Positions 1 through 9,029 of a stretch of 64,000 nucleotides of DNA are shown piece by piece (position 1 is the first letter of the stretch; every line of letters starts with the position of its first letter). Below the pieces are notes generated by a model. The model searched no databases. It was not told the DNA's origin and saw nothing but the letters and a program-made list of their open reading frames with translations. The stretch is from contig NZ_MAOC01000031.1 of NCBI RefSeq assembly GCF_001884135.1, forward strand, positions 1-64,000. The letters run 5' to 3'. The position numbers were made by a program, and so were the translations under genes. The stretch comes from Bacillus nitratireducens. GTDB taxonomy: Bacteria; Bacillota; Bacilli; Bacillales; Bacillaceae_G.

Positions 1-89
1 CTAGCATCTAAAAATAAAAATTGACGTTCACGTTGTTTGTTTCGTTCAGTTTTCAAAGAACTACTTGGCCGCTCATTTGCGACTTCCTT
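1..89 (-). promoter_or_regulatory. rRNA operon leader (5' of 16S rRNA, gene lies off the left edge)
   Basis: Read on the minus strand, this stretch holds the box GTTCTTTGAAAACTGAACG (43-61), followed by the T/A-rich run and AGATGCTAG that precede 16S rRNA genes in the Bacillus cereus group. The 16S gene itself should begin a few tens of bases beyond position 1. The leader lies directly downstream of two tandem promoters (see 90-118 and 178-206). Identification rests on recall of the typical rrn leader, not on an alignment. Confidence 0.8.
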
Positions 90-118
90 ATGTTAACATC
101 TTCGTTTTTCGATGTCAA
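90..118 (-). promoter_or_regulatory. rRNA promoter P2
   Basis: On the minus strand a perfect -35 TTGACA (113-118) is followed after 17 nt by TAACAT (90-95). It is the promoter nearer to the rRNA leader. Tandem strong promoters are usual for Bacillus rrn operons. Confidence 0.75.
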
Positions 119-177
119 CTAAGTTTTTCAATTTCTTTTTTGACGTTTTCTGCGTTTCCGCATCAGCGACGGTTATT

Positions 178-206
178 AATATATCATGCAGAAAAATGAA
201 ATGCAA
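178..206 (-). promoter_or_regulatory. rRNA promoter P1
   Basis: On the minus strand TTGCAT (201-206), 17-nt spacer, TATATT (178-183). It lies about 88 nt upstream of P2 and points the same way, giving a tandem P1-P2 arrangement. Between here and the MgtC-like gene at 392 I see only AT-rich sequence with no clear plus-strand promoter. Confidence 0.65.
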
Positions 207-391
207 CACCTTTTGAAAACTTTTTTTAAAGTAACTACATTTCTTTTTTAATATCATATACTTAAACGAAATATCTCTTTCATGTATAAGTAATTCCTAC
301 ATATATTCTATATAAAGTCACTCTACCCAAAAACATTTCTTTCTATATAAATGTTTTATTCATATACCATATCATACAAGGAGGAATATAT

Positions 392-1072
392 ATGGACTAC
401 ACCGATTTATTAATCAAACTAGGTCTTTCAGCTATTTTAGGATTCGCCATCGGTTTAGAGCGCGAATTAAAACGTAAACCACTTGGTTTAAAAACGTGTT
501 TAGTTATTTCTATAATTAGTTGCCTCCTGACGATTGTTTCTATTAAAGCCGCTTACAACTTACCGCATACCGATCATATGAATATGGATCCACTTCGACT
601 TGCTGCACAAATCGTATCAGGAATCGGTTTTTTAGGTGCTGGTGTTATTTTAAGAAGAGGAAATGATAGTATTGCAGGGCTAACGACTGCTGCTATGATT
701 TGGGGTGCTTCCGGTATTGGTATTGCCGTTGGAGCCGGATTCTATATCGAAGCGATTTTCGGGATGTGTTTCCTTATGATTAGTGTAGAACTTATACCAT
801 TAACGATGAAATTCGTCGGTCCTAGATCATTTCGTCAACGTGATATCGCAGTGAAACTTGTTGTACGAAATATGGACAATATCCCGACCGTAATTGAAGA
901 AATAAAAGAAATGGATATAAAAGTTAAGAACATGAAGCTCAAAACATTGGAAAATGGTTCGCACTATTTACATTTGAAATTGTCTATCGATCAAAAAAGA
1001 CATACTGCTGATGTTTATTATGCTCTTCAGCACCTTGAAAGTGTTCAACAAACTGAAGTAGAAAGTATGTAA
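392..1072 (+). CDS. MgtC/SapB family membrane protein
   Basis: A 226-residue protein with four to five hydrophobic segments in its first 145 residues and a soluble C-terminal domain of about 80 residues, the standard MgtC/SapB plan. The conserved start region LGLSAILGFAIGLERELKRK and the G-rich segment GIGFLGAGVILRRG are family hallmarks. MgtC proteins are linked to Mg2+ limitation and, in pathogens, to survival in macrophages; the Bacillus function is not settled. The start follows AAGGAGG. It is monocistronic, ending at a terminator at 1077. It is transcribed away from the rRNA operon. Confidence 0.85.
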   Translation: MDYTDLLIKLGLSAILGFAIGLERELKRKPLGLKTCLVISIISCLLTIVSIKAAYNLPHTDHMNMDPLRLAAQIVSGIGFLGAGVILRRGNDSIAGLTTAAMIWGASGIGIAVGAGFYIEAIFGMCFLMISVELIPLTMKFVGPRSFRQRDIAVKLVVRNMDNIPTVIEEIKEMDIKVKNMKLKTLENGSHYLHLKLSIDQKRHTADVYYALQHLESVQQTEVESM

Positions 1073-1076
1073 TATG

Positions 1077-1113
1077 AAAAAACTCTCTTTTTAATTAGAG
1101 AGTTTTTCTTTTT
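1077..1113 (+). terminator. Rho-independent terminator of the MgtC-like gene
   Basis: AAAAACTCTCT pairs with AGAGAGTTTTT (1097-1107) around an 8-nt loop, followed by a T-rich tail. Confidence 0.85.
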
Positions 1114-1165
1114 TCTATAATGGTAACAATGAATGTAGTCCTGCAAAGTAAGGAGGAATAAGAAT

Positions 1166-2161
1166 TTGAAATCCCGCGCGAATTTAGTAGATACATTTCG
1201 TGATTCCATTATTTTTCGTTTAATTTGTTTTATTATTGTACTTACTGCTTTTTCTGGCTTTCTTATACATACACTCGAGCCAGCTCACTTCACCACATGG
1301 TTCGACGGGGTTTGGTGGTCAATCGTCACCATCTTCACCGTTGGATACGGCGATTTTGCCCCCCATACAACGATAGGAAAACTTATTGGTATAGGTATTA
1401 TTCTATTAGGAACTGGATTTTGTTCTTATTATATGGTTCTATTCGCCACCGACATGATTAATAAACAATATATGAAAATTAAAGGAGAAGACGCTGCTAC
1501 CTCTAATGGTCATATGATTATCGTCGGCTGGAATGAGCGAGCAAAACATGTTGTAAAACAAATGCACATATTGCAACCGAACCTTGATATCGTTTTAATT
1601 GATGAAACACTTTCTTTACTTCCAAAGCCATTTCATCATTTAGAATTTATAAAAGGTTGTCCACATCACGACCAAACTTTATTAAAAGCTAACATCACAA
1701 CAGCTCACACTATATTAATAACAGCGGACAAAGAGAAGAACGAAAGCTTAGCAGATACAGAATCCATTTTGAATATTTTAACTGCAAAAGGACTTAATCC
1801 AAACATTCACTGCATCGCTGAACTTCTTACTTCTGATCAAATTCAAAATGCAACGCGAGCTGGCGTATCAGAAATTATAGAAGGAAATAAATTAACGAGC
1901 TATGTATTTACTGCTTCTCTTTTATTCCCTTCTATTTCAGGTGTACTATTCTCACTTTACGATGAAATCTCTGATAACAAATTACAACTGATGGAAATTC
2001 CCCCGTCCTGCACCGGACAATCCTTTGCGAATTGTAGCTATACTCTTTTAAAGCAAAACATTCTCTTACTAGGTGTAAAGCGCGACGAGCAATATATGAT
2101 CAATCCAGTTCATTCTTCCATTCTCATCGAAAGCGACATACTCATTGTTATTCACCATTAA
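1166..2161 (+). CDS. yugO: Two-TM potassium channel with RCK domain (YugO-like)
   Basis: This 331-residue protein has TM1 (about 15-37), a pore helix with the K+ selectivity filter TVGYGD (58-63), TM2 (about 70-95) and a cytoplasmic Rossmann-type RCK domain from about residue 115 (MIIVGWNERAK). The start is TTG, chosen because AAGGAGG sits at the right distance and no nearby ATG has a ribosome site. In B. subtilis YugO carries K+ efflux in biofilm electrical signalling; that role is inferred here. It converges with yugN, whose stop overlaps the 3' end by 14 bp. Confidence 0.9.
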   Translation: MKSRANLVDTFRDSIIFRLICFIIVLTAFSGFLIHTLEPAHFTTWFDGVWWSIVTIFTVGYGDFAPHTTIGKLIGIGIILLGTGFCSYYMVLFATDMINKQYMKIKGEDAATSNGHMIIVGWNERAKHVVKQMHILQPNLDIVLIDETLSLLPKPFHHLEFIKGCPHHDQTLLKANITTAHTILITADKEKNESLADTESILNILTAKGLNPNIHCIAELLTSDQIQNATRAGVSEIIEGNKLTSYVFTASLLFPSISGVLFSLYDEISDNKLQLMEIPPSCTGQSFANCSYTLLKQNILLLGVKRDEQYMINPVHSSILIESDILIVIHH

Positions 2162-2567
2162 AAAAATGATTTTCTAGTTCTTGTACCAATACTTTACCAA
2201 TATTGACATACTTTCTTTTCACATCTCCATCTGGATCTTGCGGCTCCGCAAATTGATCCAATCCACTCGTTCCAGCTGTTAAAGCATTAACATTATCATC
2301 TAGTTCGTCTTGATATACGTGCGAAAGAATATACGGTGTTTCAAGACGGACTATTACACCAGGCACATCTAGTTCTCCATCCACTGCTGTAAATGGTACG
2401 CGCAAAAATTGATACCCTTCTTCTTCGTCAATTTTATAATCAAAGCATCCTTTATCATAATCCCAATTGCCGCCAATACTATATCCAAGTGGTTTCATAA
2501 TCTCTTCTAACTTATATAACGCATATGTACGTCCTTCTAAATTTGATTGAATCGGAATCAAGCCCAT
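2148..2567 (-). CDS. yugN: YugN-like protein
   Basis: A 139-residue acidic soluble protein of the YugN-like family; function unknown. No signal peptide or membrane segment. Its neighbours yugO and pgi match the B. subtilis order, which supports the name. A good ribosome site (AGGAGGGA) precedes the ATG. The 3' end overlaps the convergent yugO by 14 bp, so the two messages are partly antisense. Confidence 0.8.
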   Translation of the reverse strand: MGLIPIQSNLEGRTYALYKLEEIMKPLGYSIGGNWDYDKGCFDYKIDEEEGYQFLRVPFTAVDGELDVPGVIVRLETPYILSHVYQDELDDNVNALTAGTSGLDQFAEPQDPDGDVKRKYVNIGKVLVQELENHFFNGE

Positions 2568-2631
2568 CCCTCCTAGACTTTTCCTTTAGCATACCCATTC
2601 TAGTTTGAATATACCGATGTACCTTTCCGTA

Positions 2632-2669
2632 AAATAACAAAAAGCGATCGGAGACCCGATCGCTTTTAA
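2632..2669 (-). terminator. Terminator of pgi
   Basis: AAAAGCGATCGG and CCGATCGCTTTT (2640-2667) form a 12-bp stem with a 4-nt loop. The minus-strand side ends in a T run directly after the pgi stop. Confidence 0.85.
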
Positions 2670-4022
2670 TTATTTTAAACGCTCTTCTAATTCTGCTTTT
2701 AATTCTTCAAATCCTGGTTTACCAAGTAAAGCAAACATGTTTTTCTTGTATGCTTCTACTCCCGGTTGGTCAAATGGATTTACGCCTAATAGATAGCCGC
2801 TCATCGCACATGCTTTTTCGAAGAAGTATACAAGGTAACCGAATGTGTACTCATTTAATTCAGGGATGTTTACGATTAAGTTTGGTACTCCGCCATCGCT
2901 ATGTGCAAGTAATGTACCTTCGTATGCTTTTGTGTTTACGAAGTCTATCGTTTCACCAGCAAGATAGTTTAATCCATCTAAATCGTTGTCATCTAATTCG
3001 ATTTTTAGTTCGTGTGTAGATTTACCTACTTTAAGAACTGTTTCGAATAGATCACGGCGACCTTCTTGAATGTATTGACCTAATGAGTGTAAGTCAGTTG
3101 AGAAGTTTGCTGAAGATGGGAAAATACCTTTTTGATCTTTTCCTTCACTTTCACCAAATAACTGTTTCCACCACTCAGAGAAGTAGTGAAGTGCTGGCTC
3201 ATAGTTAACAAGCATTTCAATTGTTTTCCCTTTATTATATAGGGCATTACGAACTACTGCATATTGGTAAGCTGGGTTTTCTTCCAGTTCTGATGTCGCG
3301 AAGTCATCATGACCAGCAGCTGCACCTTTCATCATCTCTTCAATATTTAAGCCACTTGCCGCGATTGGTAATAAACCAACTGGCGTTAATACAGAGAAAC
3401 GGCCGCCAACATCATCTGGAATTACGAATGTTTCGTAACCTTCGTTATCAGCTAATGTTTTTAAGGCACCACGCGCTTTATCTGTAGTTGCATAAATACG
3501 TTTGCGAGCTTCTTCTTTTCCATACTTCTCTTCTAATAATTTACGGAAAATACGGAATGCGATTGCAGGCTCTGTTGTTGTACCTGATTTGGAAATAACG
3601 TTAATAGAGAAGTCTTTACCTTCTAGTACGTCCATTAAATCTTTCATGTAAGTGGAGCTAATGTTTTGTCCAACAAATAGCACTTGTGGAGTTTTACGTT
3701 GTTCTTTAGAAAGCGTGTTGTAGAAAGAATGGTTTAACATTTCAATTGCTGCACGTGCTCCTAGGTAAGAACCACCGATACCTACAACAAGTAAAATGTC
3801 AGAGTCATTTTTAATTTTTTCTGCGCATTTTTGAATGCGGGCAAATTCTTCTTTGTCATATTGAAGCGGAAGCTCTACCCACCCAAGGAAATCGTTCCCA
3901 GCTCCAGTTTTTTCGTGGATTGCATGGTGTGTTACTTTTACTGCATCACGTAAATAAGTTAGTTCATTTTCACCGATGAAGGATAACGCTTTAGAATAGT
4001 CGAACGTTACATGTGTACTCAT
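2670..4022 (-). CDS. pgi: Glucose-6-phosphate isomerase
   Basis: Interconverts glucose 6-phosphate and fructose 6-phosphate in glycolysis and gluconeogenesis. The 450-residue length is that of the Firmicute enzyme. The sugar-phosphate SIS fold motifs are clear: [13 protein letters not shown] (about 80-92), the phosphate-binding [10 protein letters not shown], and the catalytic stretch [21 protein letters not shown] follows GGAGGGAAAAAG. It is monocistronic with its own promoter and terminator. The promoter carries an inverted repeat (see 4061-4089). Confidence 0.97.
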   Translation of the reverse strand: MSTHVTFDYSKALSFIGENELTYLRDAVKVTHHAIHEKTGAGNDFLGWVELPLQYDKEEFARIQKCAEKIKNDSDILLVVGIGGSYLGARAAIEMLNHSFYNTLSKEQRKTPQVLFVGQNISSTYMKDLMDVLEGKDFSINVISKSGTTTEPAIAFRIFRKLLEEKYGKEEARKRIYATTDKARGALKTLADNEGYETFVIPDDVGGRFSVLTPVGLLPIAASGLNIEEMMKGAAAGHDDFATSELEENPAYQYAVVRNALYNKGKTIEMLVNYEPALHYFSEWWKQLFGESEGKDQKGIFPSSANFSTDLHSLGQYIQEGRRDLFETVLKVGKSTHELKIELDDNDLDGLNYLAGETIDFVNTKAYEGTLLAHSDGGVPNLIVNIPELNEYTFGYLVYFFEKACAMSGYLLGVNPFDQPGVEAYKKNMFALLGKPGFEELKAELEERLK

Positions 4023-4060
4023 CTTTTTCCCTCCAATTATGTATATGTATTTCTGTATTC

Positions 4061-4089
4061 ACTTTAGCGAAACTAAAGTTGTAAATCAA
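4061..4089 (-). promoter_or_regulatory. pgi promoter with inverted repeat
   Basis: Minus strand: -35 TTGATT (4084-4089), 17-nt spacer, -10 TAAAGT (4061-4066). An inverted repeat ACTTTAG-N5-CTAAAGT (4061-4079) covers the -10 and half the spacer, a place where a bound repressor would block RNA polymerase. The regulator is unknown. Confidence 0.5.
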
Positions 4090-4304
4090 GCGATTCAACA
4101 ATTGTAAACGTAACCATTATTTATTTTTTAGAAAAAGTTCATTTTTTGCATAAAAATTCGCATTTTTCGGTATAGATGTATATACATCCTTTTTTGTACA
4201 TTTTTTATGTATAAAAACACCCAAACTACACCATTCTATAAAGGAGTTAAATTTTCTTATTAACTCACCGCTTCTCATGCTTCACAATTAAGGGGGGCTT
4301 TTTC

Positions 4305-4538
4305 ATGAGTACATTGCAACGTATCGCATTAGTCTTTACTGTAATTGGCGCTGTAAACTGGGGACTAATCGGGTTCTTCCAGTTTGACTTAGTAGCAGCC
4401 ATTTTCGGCGGACAAAACTCAGCTCTCGCACGTATTATTTACGGCATCGTTGGTATATCTGGGCTTATCAATCTTGGTTTACTCTTTAAACCATCTGAAA
4501 ATCTTGGTACACACCCAGAAACAAACGAAATTCGATAA
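4305..4538 (+). CDS. yuzA: DUF378 family small membrane protein (YuzA)
   Basis: A 77-residue protein with two membrane segments. The DUF378 signature is seen in ALVFTVIGAVNWGLIGFFQF followed by a second helix with GIVGISGLINLGLL. The ATG is preceded by AAGGGGGG. Function unknown. A perfect 24-bp palindrome lies about 30 bp after the stop. Confidence 0.85.
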   Translation: MSTLQRIALVFTVIGAVNWGLIGFFQFDLVAAIFGGQNSALARIIYGIVGISGLINLGLLFKPSENLGTHPETNEIR

Positions 4539-4568
4539 CCAGTATGTCCTCTTCACCTCCGACATACG

Positions 4569-4592
4569 AATATGATTGCATGCAATCATATT
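4569..4592. repeat. Perfect 24-bp palindrome
   Basis: AATATGATTGCA is followed without spacer by its exact reverse complement. It lies between yuzA and the convergent yugI terminator. It lacks a T tail, so it is a weak candidate for a terminator. Confidence 0.7.
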
Positions 4593-4612
4593 TGCAAATA
4601 TATATCATAAGA

Positions 4613-4656
4613 TAAAGTAAAAGAGGAACGCTCATATGCGCTCCTCTTTTACTTTG
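4613..4656. terminator. Bidirectional terminator between yuzA and yugI
   Basis: GTAAAAGAGGA-rich arm (4617-4631) pairs with 4638-4652 (one mismatch). A/T tails flank both sides, and it overlaps the yugI stop. Confidence 0.8.
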
Positions 4657-4993
4657 TTAACTCGGACTCTTCAATCCATTCTGTCAGCTTTTCTCGCAAC
4701 GTATTAAACCCGTCCTTAGATGGATTCGGTATAAGAATCCTTCCTTGTTTTCTTTTCGCCGCTTTTAACGATAAACTCATTTTTCTGTGCTCTTCATCAA
4801 TTGAAAGTACTTTTACTTCTACTGTATCGCCGACTTTCAAAAAGTCATGAATATCCTTTACATATCCATTTGTAATTTCAGATATATGCACAAGTCCTTG
4901 TGTTTCTGCATCTAACGCTACAAATGCACCGTAATCTTGAATTCCAGTCACTTTCCCTGTTACAACCACTCCTGTTGTATATTGTTCTGACAT
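4649..4993 (-). CDS. yugI: S1 RNA-binding domain protein (YugI / general stress protein 13 type)
   Basis: A 114-residue protein consisting of one S1 (OB-fold) domain: GVVVTGKVTGIQDYGAFVAL, LVHISEITNGYVKDI, VGDTVEVKVLSIDEE. It has a basic KAAKRKQGR linker and a short C-terminal tail. Relatives bind ribosomes or RNA. The start MSEQ is preferred over an ATG 15 nt upstream because GGGAG precedes it at good spacing. Confidence 0.85.
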   Translation of the reverse strand: MSEQYTTGVVVTGKVTGIQDYGAFVALDAETQGLVHISEITNGYVKDIHDFLKVGDTVEVKVLSIDEEHRKMSLSLKAAKRKQGRILIPNPSKDGFNTLREKLTEWIEESELTK

Positions 4994-5246
4994 ATGAAAC
5001 ACTCCCATACGTTTACCATTTTCTCTACAAATGTAGATTGCAAAACAGATGTACTTATTATTAAATATCCGATTGGTGAATAAGTACCTTAAGTAAAATA
5101 CCGAGGATACTCACACCTTATATTAGTAAATTATACCACTATGATAGAACTCATTCAAAATTCACGAAAAAATTTCCTGCAATACGTATAATTCTCCAAT
5201 ATTGGGATAGAATACTAACACATGGCTTTCTAGTATTCCCCCCCTT

Positions 5247-6437
5247 TTATGGACAAAACGTATTATGTTTTGTCCTTTTTTTATTCTCTATGAACCGTTC
5301 CATTCTCTTCATCGCTTCCATAAGTTGCTCAAGCGATGTTGCATATGAACAACGAATGAATCCTTCACCACTCTCACCAAACACACTTCCAGGAACAACA
5401 GCCACTTGTTCTTCTAATAATAATTGTTCTGCAAATTCTGCTGAAGATAGTCCGGTTGAAGCTATAGAAGGGAAAACATAAAATGCCCCGCCTGGTACAT
5501 GACATGTTAAGCCCATTTCATTAAAAGATGCCGCCATAAAGTTGCGGCGTTTCTTATAGCTATCTCTCATTCGAATTACTTCATCATTTCCCCCGCGTAA
5601 TGCTTCAAGTGCTGCAAATTGAGACATCGTTGGTGCACACATCATTGAATATTGATGGATTTTGAGCATTAATTCTGAAAATTGAACAGGGGCTGCAATC
5701 ATCCCAAGACGCCATCCTGTCATCGCAAATCCTTTTGAAAATCCTGAAATTAAAATCGTATGTTCACGCATGTTTTGAATGCTCGCGAAACTTGTATACA
5801 CTTCGTCATATACAAGCTCTGCATAAATTTCATCAGATAACACGATTAAATTATACTTCTCAACAATAACTGCTAGCTTTTCTAATTCAGATTTGTTTAA
5901 CATTGCACCTGTTGGATTATTGGGGGAGCAAAGTAATATTGCCTTTGTTTTCGCTGTAATAGCGGCTTCAATTTGTTCTGGTTGTGCTTTAAACTCGTTT
6001 TCTAAAGTAGTCGCTACAGGAACTGGAACTCCTCCAGCTAATGATACAAGCGGTGCATAAGAAACGAAGCTCGGTTCAATAATGATCACTTCATCATCAG
6101 GATTTATAATGGCGCGCATCGCTACATCTAACGCCTGGCTTGCTCCAACCGTAACAATGATTTCATCGTTTGGATCATAAGATACTGCAAATTGTTTTTT
6201 TAGATACTTTGCTATTTCTTGACGGAGCTCCAATAATCCTGCATTTGCTGTATATGACGTATATCCTTGTTCTAAAGAACGAATACATGCTTGCCTTACA
6301 TTCCAAGGTGTAACAAAGTCTGGCTCTCCTACCCCAAGGGAAATAACACCTTTCATATTTGCTGCTAAATCGAAAAACTTTCGAATACCAGATGGTTGTA
6401 AAGATTCTGCCGCTCTAGATAGTTCAAATTGCTTCAT
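5247..6437 (-). CDS. alaT: Class I aminotransferase, probable alanine transaminase (AlaT/YugH)
   Basis: A 396-residue PLP-dependent fold-type I aminotransferase. The PLP lysine is K235 in SGFSKGFAMTG; SPNNPTG (171-177) and the RCSY substrate arginine near the C terminus are present. In B. subtilis YugH (AlaT) makes alanine and is activated by the adjacent Lrp-type regulator YugG (AlaR). The same gene pair, overlapping by 4 bp (ATGA), is seen here, so translational coupling is likely. The last codons overlap a plus-strand terminator-like hairpin (5251-5283). Confidence 0.85.
   Translation of the reverse strand: MKQFELSRAAESLQPSGIRKFFDLAANMKGVISLGVGEPDFVTPWNVRQACIRSLEQGYTSYTANAGLLELRQEIAKYLKKQFAVSYDPNDEIIVTVGASQALDVAMRAIINPDDEVIIIEPSFVSYAPLVSLAGGVPVPVATTLENEFKAQPEQIEAAITAKTKAILLCSPNNPTGAMLNKSELEKLAVIVEKYNLIVLSDEIYAELVYDEVYTSFASIQNMREHTILISGFSKGFAMTGWRLGMIAAPVQFSELMLKIHQYSMMCAPTMSQFAALEALRGGNDEVIRMRDSYKKRRNFMAASFNEMGLTCHVPGGAFYVFPSIASTGLSSAEFAEQLLLEEQVAVVPGSVFGESGEGFIRCSYATSLEQLMEAMKRMERFIENKKRTKHNTFCP
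5251..5283 (+). terminator. Plus-oriented terminator-like hairpin inside the alaT 3' end
   Basis: GGACAAAAC (5251-5259) pairs with GTTTTGTCC (5267-5275), and T7 follows on the plus strand only. No annotated plus-strand gene ends here. The 240-bp gap 5009-5246 upstream holds no ORF. Confidence 0.6.
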
Positions 6438-6940
6438 GGTGTCACCACAATTCGCTTATCATCATCGTTTTTTTCATAAATAATGCCCTCATGTTTATAC
6501 TTCTTCAAAATGAAATGTGTTGTCGTAGAAACGACAGATTCAATCGTTGCTAATTTCTCAGAAACAAACATCGCTACTTCTCCCATTGTCTTCCCTTCTA
6601 ATGTAATAGAAAGATCATATGTCCCTGACATTAAATACACGGATTTCACTTCTGAATAACGATAAATTTGTTCAGCAACCGCATCAAACCCCACACCGTG
6701 CTTTGGCGTAACTTTCACATCAATCATCGCTGTTAAACCAGTATGTTCTTTCACTTTTGTCCAATCGATATGTGTTACATAGTCCACAATAATCTTTTCA
6801 CTTTCTAATTTCGCAACAATCTTCTTCACTTCTTCTACTTCTATATTTAACAGCTTCGCTAATGTATCTACAGATAATCGACTACTTTTTTCAAGACAAG
6901 CTAATAATTCTAATTCTTTTTCTGTCACCATATAAATCAT
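6434..6940 (-). CDS. alaR: Lrp/AsnC family regulator (AlaR/YugG)
   Basis: A 168-residue protein with an N-terminal winged-helix domain (about 8-60, KELELLACLEKSSRLSVDTL) and a C-terminal RAM/ACT-like effector domain (about 65-140) that binds amino acids in this family. It overlaps the aminotransferase gene by 4 bp in the same operon. The B. subtilis homologue activates alaT in response to alanine; the same local control is inferred. Ribosome site AAGGAAGGATG. Confidence 0.85.
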   Translation of the reverse strand: MIYMVTEKELELLACLEKSSRLSVDTLAKLLNIEVEEVKKIVAKLESEKIIVDYVTHIDWTKVKEHTGLTAMIDVKVTPKHGVGFDAVAEQIYRYSEVKSVYLMSGTYDLSITLEGKTMGEVAMFVSEKLATIESVVSTTTHFILKKYKHEGIIYEKNDDDKRIVVTP

Positions 6941-7079
6941 CCTTCCTTTTCGTTTGTGTCTAAATTATACAAATACCCTTTCCAGTTTGAAAAGAAGATT
7001 TTTTTAGAGAATTATGTCAAAATGAAGTGAAACTTGAATCAGCGGGAAAATGTGTGATAAAGCGAAAGGGGATGGAACC

Positions 7080-8042
7080 GTGAAACCAAAAGTATATATT
7101 GCCGCACCAGTTCCAACATGTGTAGAAAACTATTTATCAGAACACTGTGATTTTGAAAAATGGGATCAAAACGAGAAAGTACCTCGTGATGTTCTATTGG
7201 AGAAAATACAAGATAAAGATGGGTTATTAAATTTCGGATCTGCTATTAATGAAGAATTGTTAGATGTAGCTCCTAACTTAAAAGTAGTGAGTAACATTTC
7301 TGTCGGTTACGATAATTTTGATTTAACAGCGATGGAAAAGCGAAATGTCATCGGAACGAATACACCGTATGTACTAGATGATACAGTAGCTGACCTCGTT
7401 TTCGCCCTTATGCTATCTGCTAGTCGCCGTGTTTGCGAACTCGACTCCTACGTGAAAAATGGTGAATGGAATGCCGAAATTAGAAAAGAGCACTTCGGAC
7501 TGGATGTACACCATAGTACAATCGGTATTATCGGTATGGGCCGAATTGGTGAAGCCGTTGCAAAACGAGCGAAATTCGGATTTGATATGAACGTTCTTTA
7601 TTATAACCGTCGCCGTAAAGAAGAAGCTGAACAAAAATTTGATGCTACATATTGTGATTTACAAACTCTAATCAAACAATCTGATTTTATTATTCTTCTT
7701 ACTCCATTAACAGATGAAACGTATCACCTTATTGGTGAAAAGGAATTTTCATTGATGAAAGAAACAGCAATTTTCATTAATGCTTCTCGCGGGAAAACAG
7801 TAGATGAAACTGCATTAATTCATGCATTAACAGAAAAGAAAATCTTTGCAGCTGGCATCGACACATTTACACAAGAGCCTATTCAAAAAGATAATCCGCT
7901 CTTATCATTACAAAATGTTGTGACTTTACCGCACATTGGATCTGCAACATTAAAAACTAGACAGCAAATGGCTATGACAGCCGCTGAAAATTTAGTTGCA
8001 GGATTACAAGGAAAAACACCACCTAATATTGTGCGCGGGTAA
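7080..8042 (+). CDS. D-2-hydroxyacid dehydrogenase (glyoxylate/hydroxypyruvate reductase type)
   Basis: NAD(P)H-dependent reduction of 2-oxo acids such as glyoxylate or hydroxypyruvate. A 320-residue protein with the Rossmann motif GIIGMGRIGEAV and the catalytic triad in NASRGKTVD (Arg), FTQEP (Glu) and LPHIGSAT (His). I place the start at GTG 7080 because AAAGGGGA lies 7 nt before it; an in-frame ATG at 7050 has no ribosome site. It is divergent from alaR. The exact substrate cannot be read from sequence. Confidence 0.87.
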   Translation: MKPKVYIAAPVPTCVENYLSEHCDFEKWDQNEKVPRDVLLEKIQDKDGLLNFGSAINEELLDVAPNLKVVSNISVGYDNFDLTAMEKRNVIGTNTPYVLDDTVADLVFALMLSASRRVCELDSYVKNGEWNAEIRKEHFGLDVHHSTIGIIGMGRIGEAVAKRAKFGFDMNVLYYNRRRKEEAEQKFDATYCDLQTLIKQSDFIILLTPLTDETYHLIGEKEFSLMKETAIFINASRGKTVDETALIHALTEKKIFAAGIDTFTQEPIQKDNPLLSLQNVVTLPHIGSATLKTRQQMAMTAAENLVAGLQGKTPPNIVRG

Positions 8043-8055
8043 TAATGAATAAACG

Positions 8056-8092
8056 AAAGGCAAGATGACATCGTCATCTTGCCTTTTTTTGT
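8056..8092 (+). terminator. Terminator of the hydroxyacid dehydrogenase gene
   Basis: AAAGGCAAGATGAC and GTCATCTTGCCTTT form a 14-bp perfect stem followed by T7. Confidence 0.9.
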
Positions 8093-8151
8093 TAACATAT
8101 TTTTTTCTTACCTGGAGATGATATGAACAAAAATCAATGGAGTGACAAAAA

Positions 8152-8991
8152 ATGAACCATGAATGCAAATGCCCTTACTTCACTTTTTCCACTCGCGGCA
8201 CTACTATTCATTACGAATTGTATGAACATAATAATAAAAAAGAGCGACCTACTTTCGTACTCGTTCACGGCTTCCTATCTTCCTCATTTAGCTATCGACG
8301 ACTCATTCCTTTACTAACAAAGGAAGGCACAGTAATCGCCCTTGATTTACCACCATTCGGAAAAAGTGATAAATCTCATCTCTTTAAGTATTCTTATCAC
8401 AATTTAGCAACGATTATTATCGATTTAATTGAACATTTATCTCTCTCAAATATTGTATTAGTTGGTCATTCTATGGGTGGGCAAATTTCTCTCTATGTAA
8501 ACCGTATACGTCCTGAACTAATCTCAAAGACGATTTTACTATGTAGCTCTAGCTATTTAGCACGCGCAAACTTACCTTTAATGTATTCTTCTTATTTACC
8601 GTTCTTTCATTTATACGTAAAGAACTGGATTATACGGCGCGGTATCGTTCACAACTTAATGAATGTCGTTCATGATCACTCATTAATTGACGATGAAATG
8701 AAAGAAGGTTACTCCGCCCCTTTTTATGATGATCGTATATTCCCTGCCCTAACTCGAATGATAAGGGACCGTGAAGGTGACCTATCTTCAACTGAATTAC
8801 AAAAAATCGAAACACCAGTATTACTCATTTGGGGTGAAAAAGATCGCGTCGTCCCTGTACATGTAGGACACCGTCTCCATAAAGATTTACCTAATTCAAC
8901 ATTTATCTCTTACGAAAATACAGGGCACTTACTACCAGAAGAAAAGCCCGAGCATGTTTATGAAGAAATCATGACGTTTTCCGCACTGTGA
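8152..8991 (+). CDS. yugF: Alpha/beta hydrolase (YugF-like)
   Basis: A 279-residue alpha/beta hydrolase. The oxyanion region is VLVHGFLSSSFSY, the nucleophile elbow VGHSMGG (Ser), the acid lies near IWGEKDRVVP (Asp) and the catalytic His in ENTGHLLPEE. A cap domain fills about residues 145-205. Substrate unknown; the family includes esterases and C-C hydrolases. GGAGTGA precedes the ATG. Its position next to yugE matches B. subtilis. Confidence 0.85.
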   Translation: MNHECKCPYFTFSTRGTTIHYELYEHNNKKERPTFVLVHGFLSSSFSYRRLIPLLTKEGTVIALDLPPFGKSDKSHLFKYSYHNLATIIIDLIEHLSLSNIVLVGHSMGGQISLYVNRIRPELISKTILLCSSSYLARANLPLMYSSYLPFFHLYVKNWIIRRGIVHNLMNVVHDHSLIDDEMKEGYSAPFYDDRIFPALTRMIRDREGDLSSTELQKIETPVLLIWGEKDRVVPVHVGHRLHKDLPNSTFISYENTGHLLPEEKPEHVYEEIMTFSAL

Positions 8992-9029
8992 AGCGCAACT
9001 TTAATCAATCCGAACGAACTAAAATAAAC

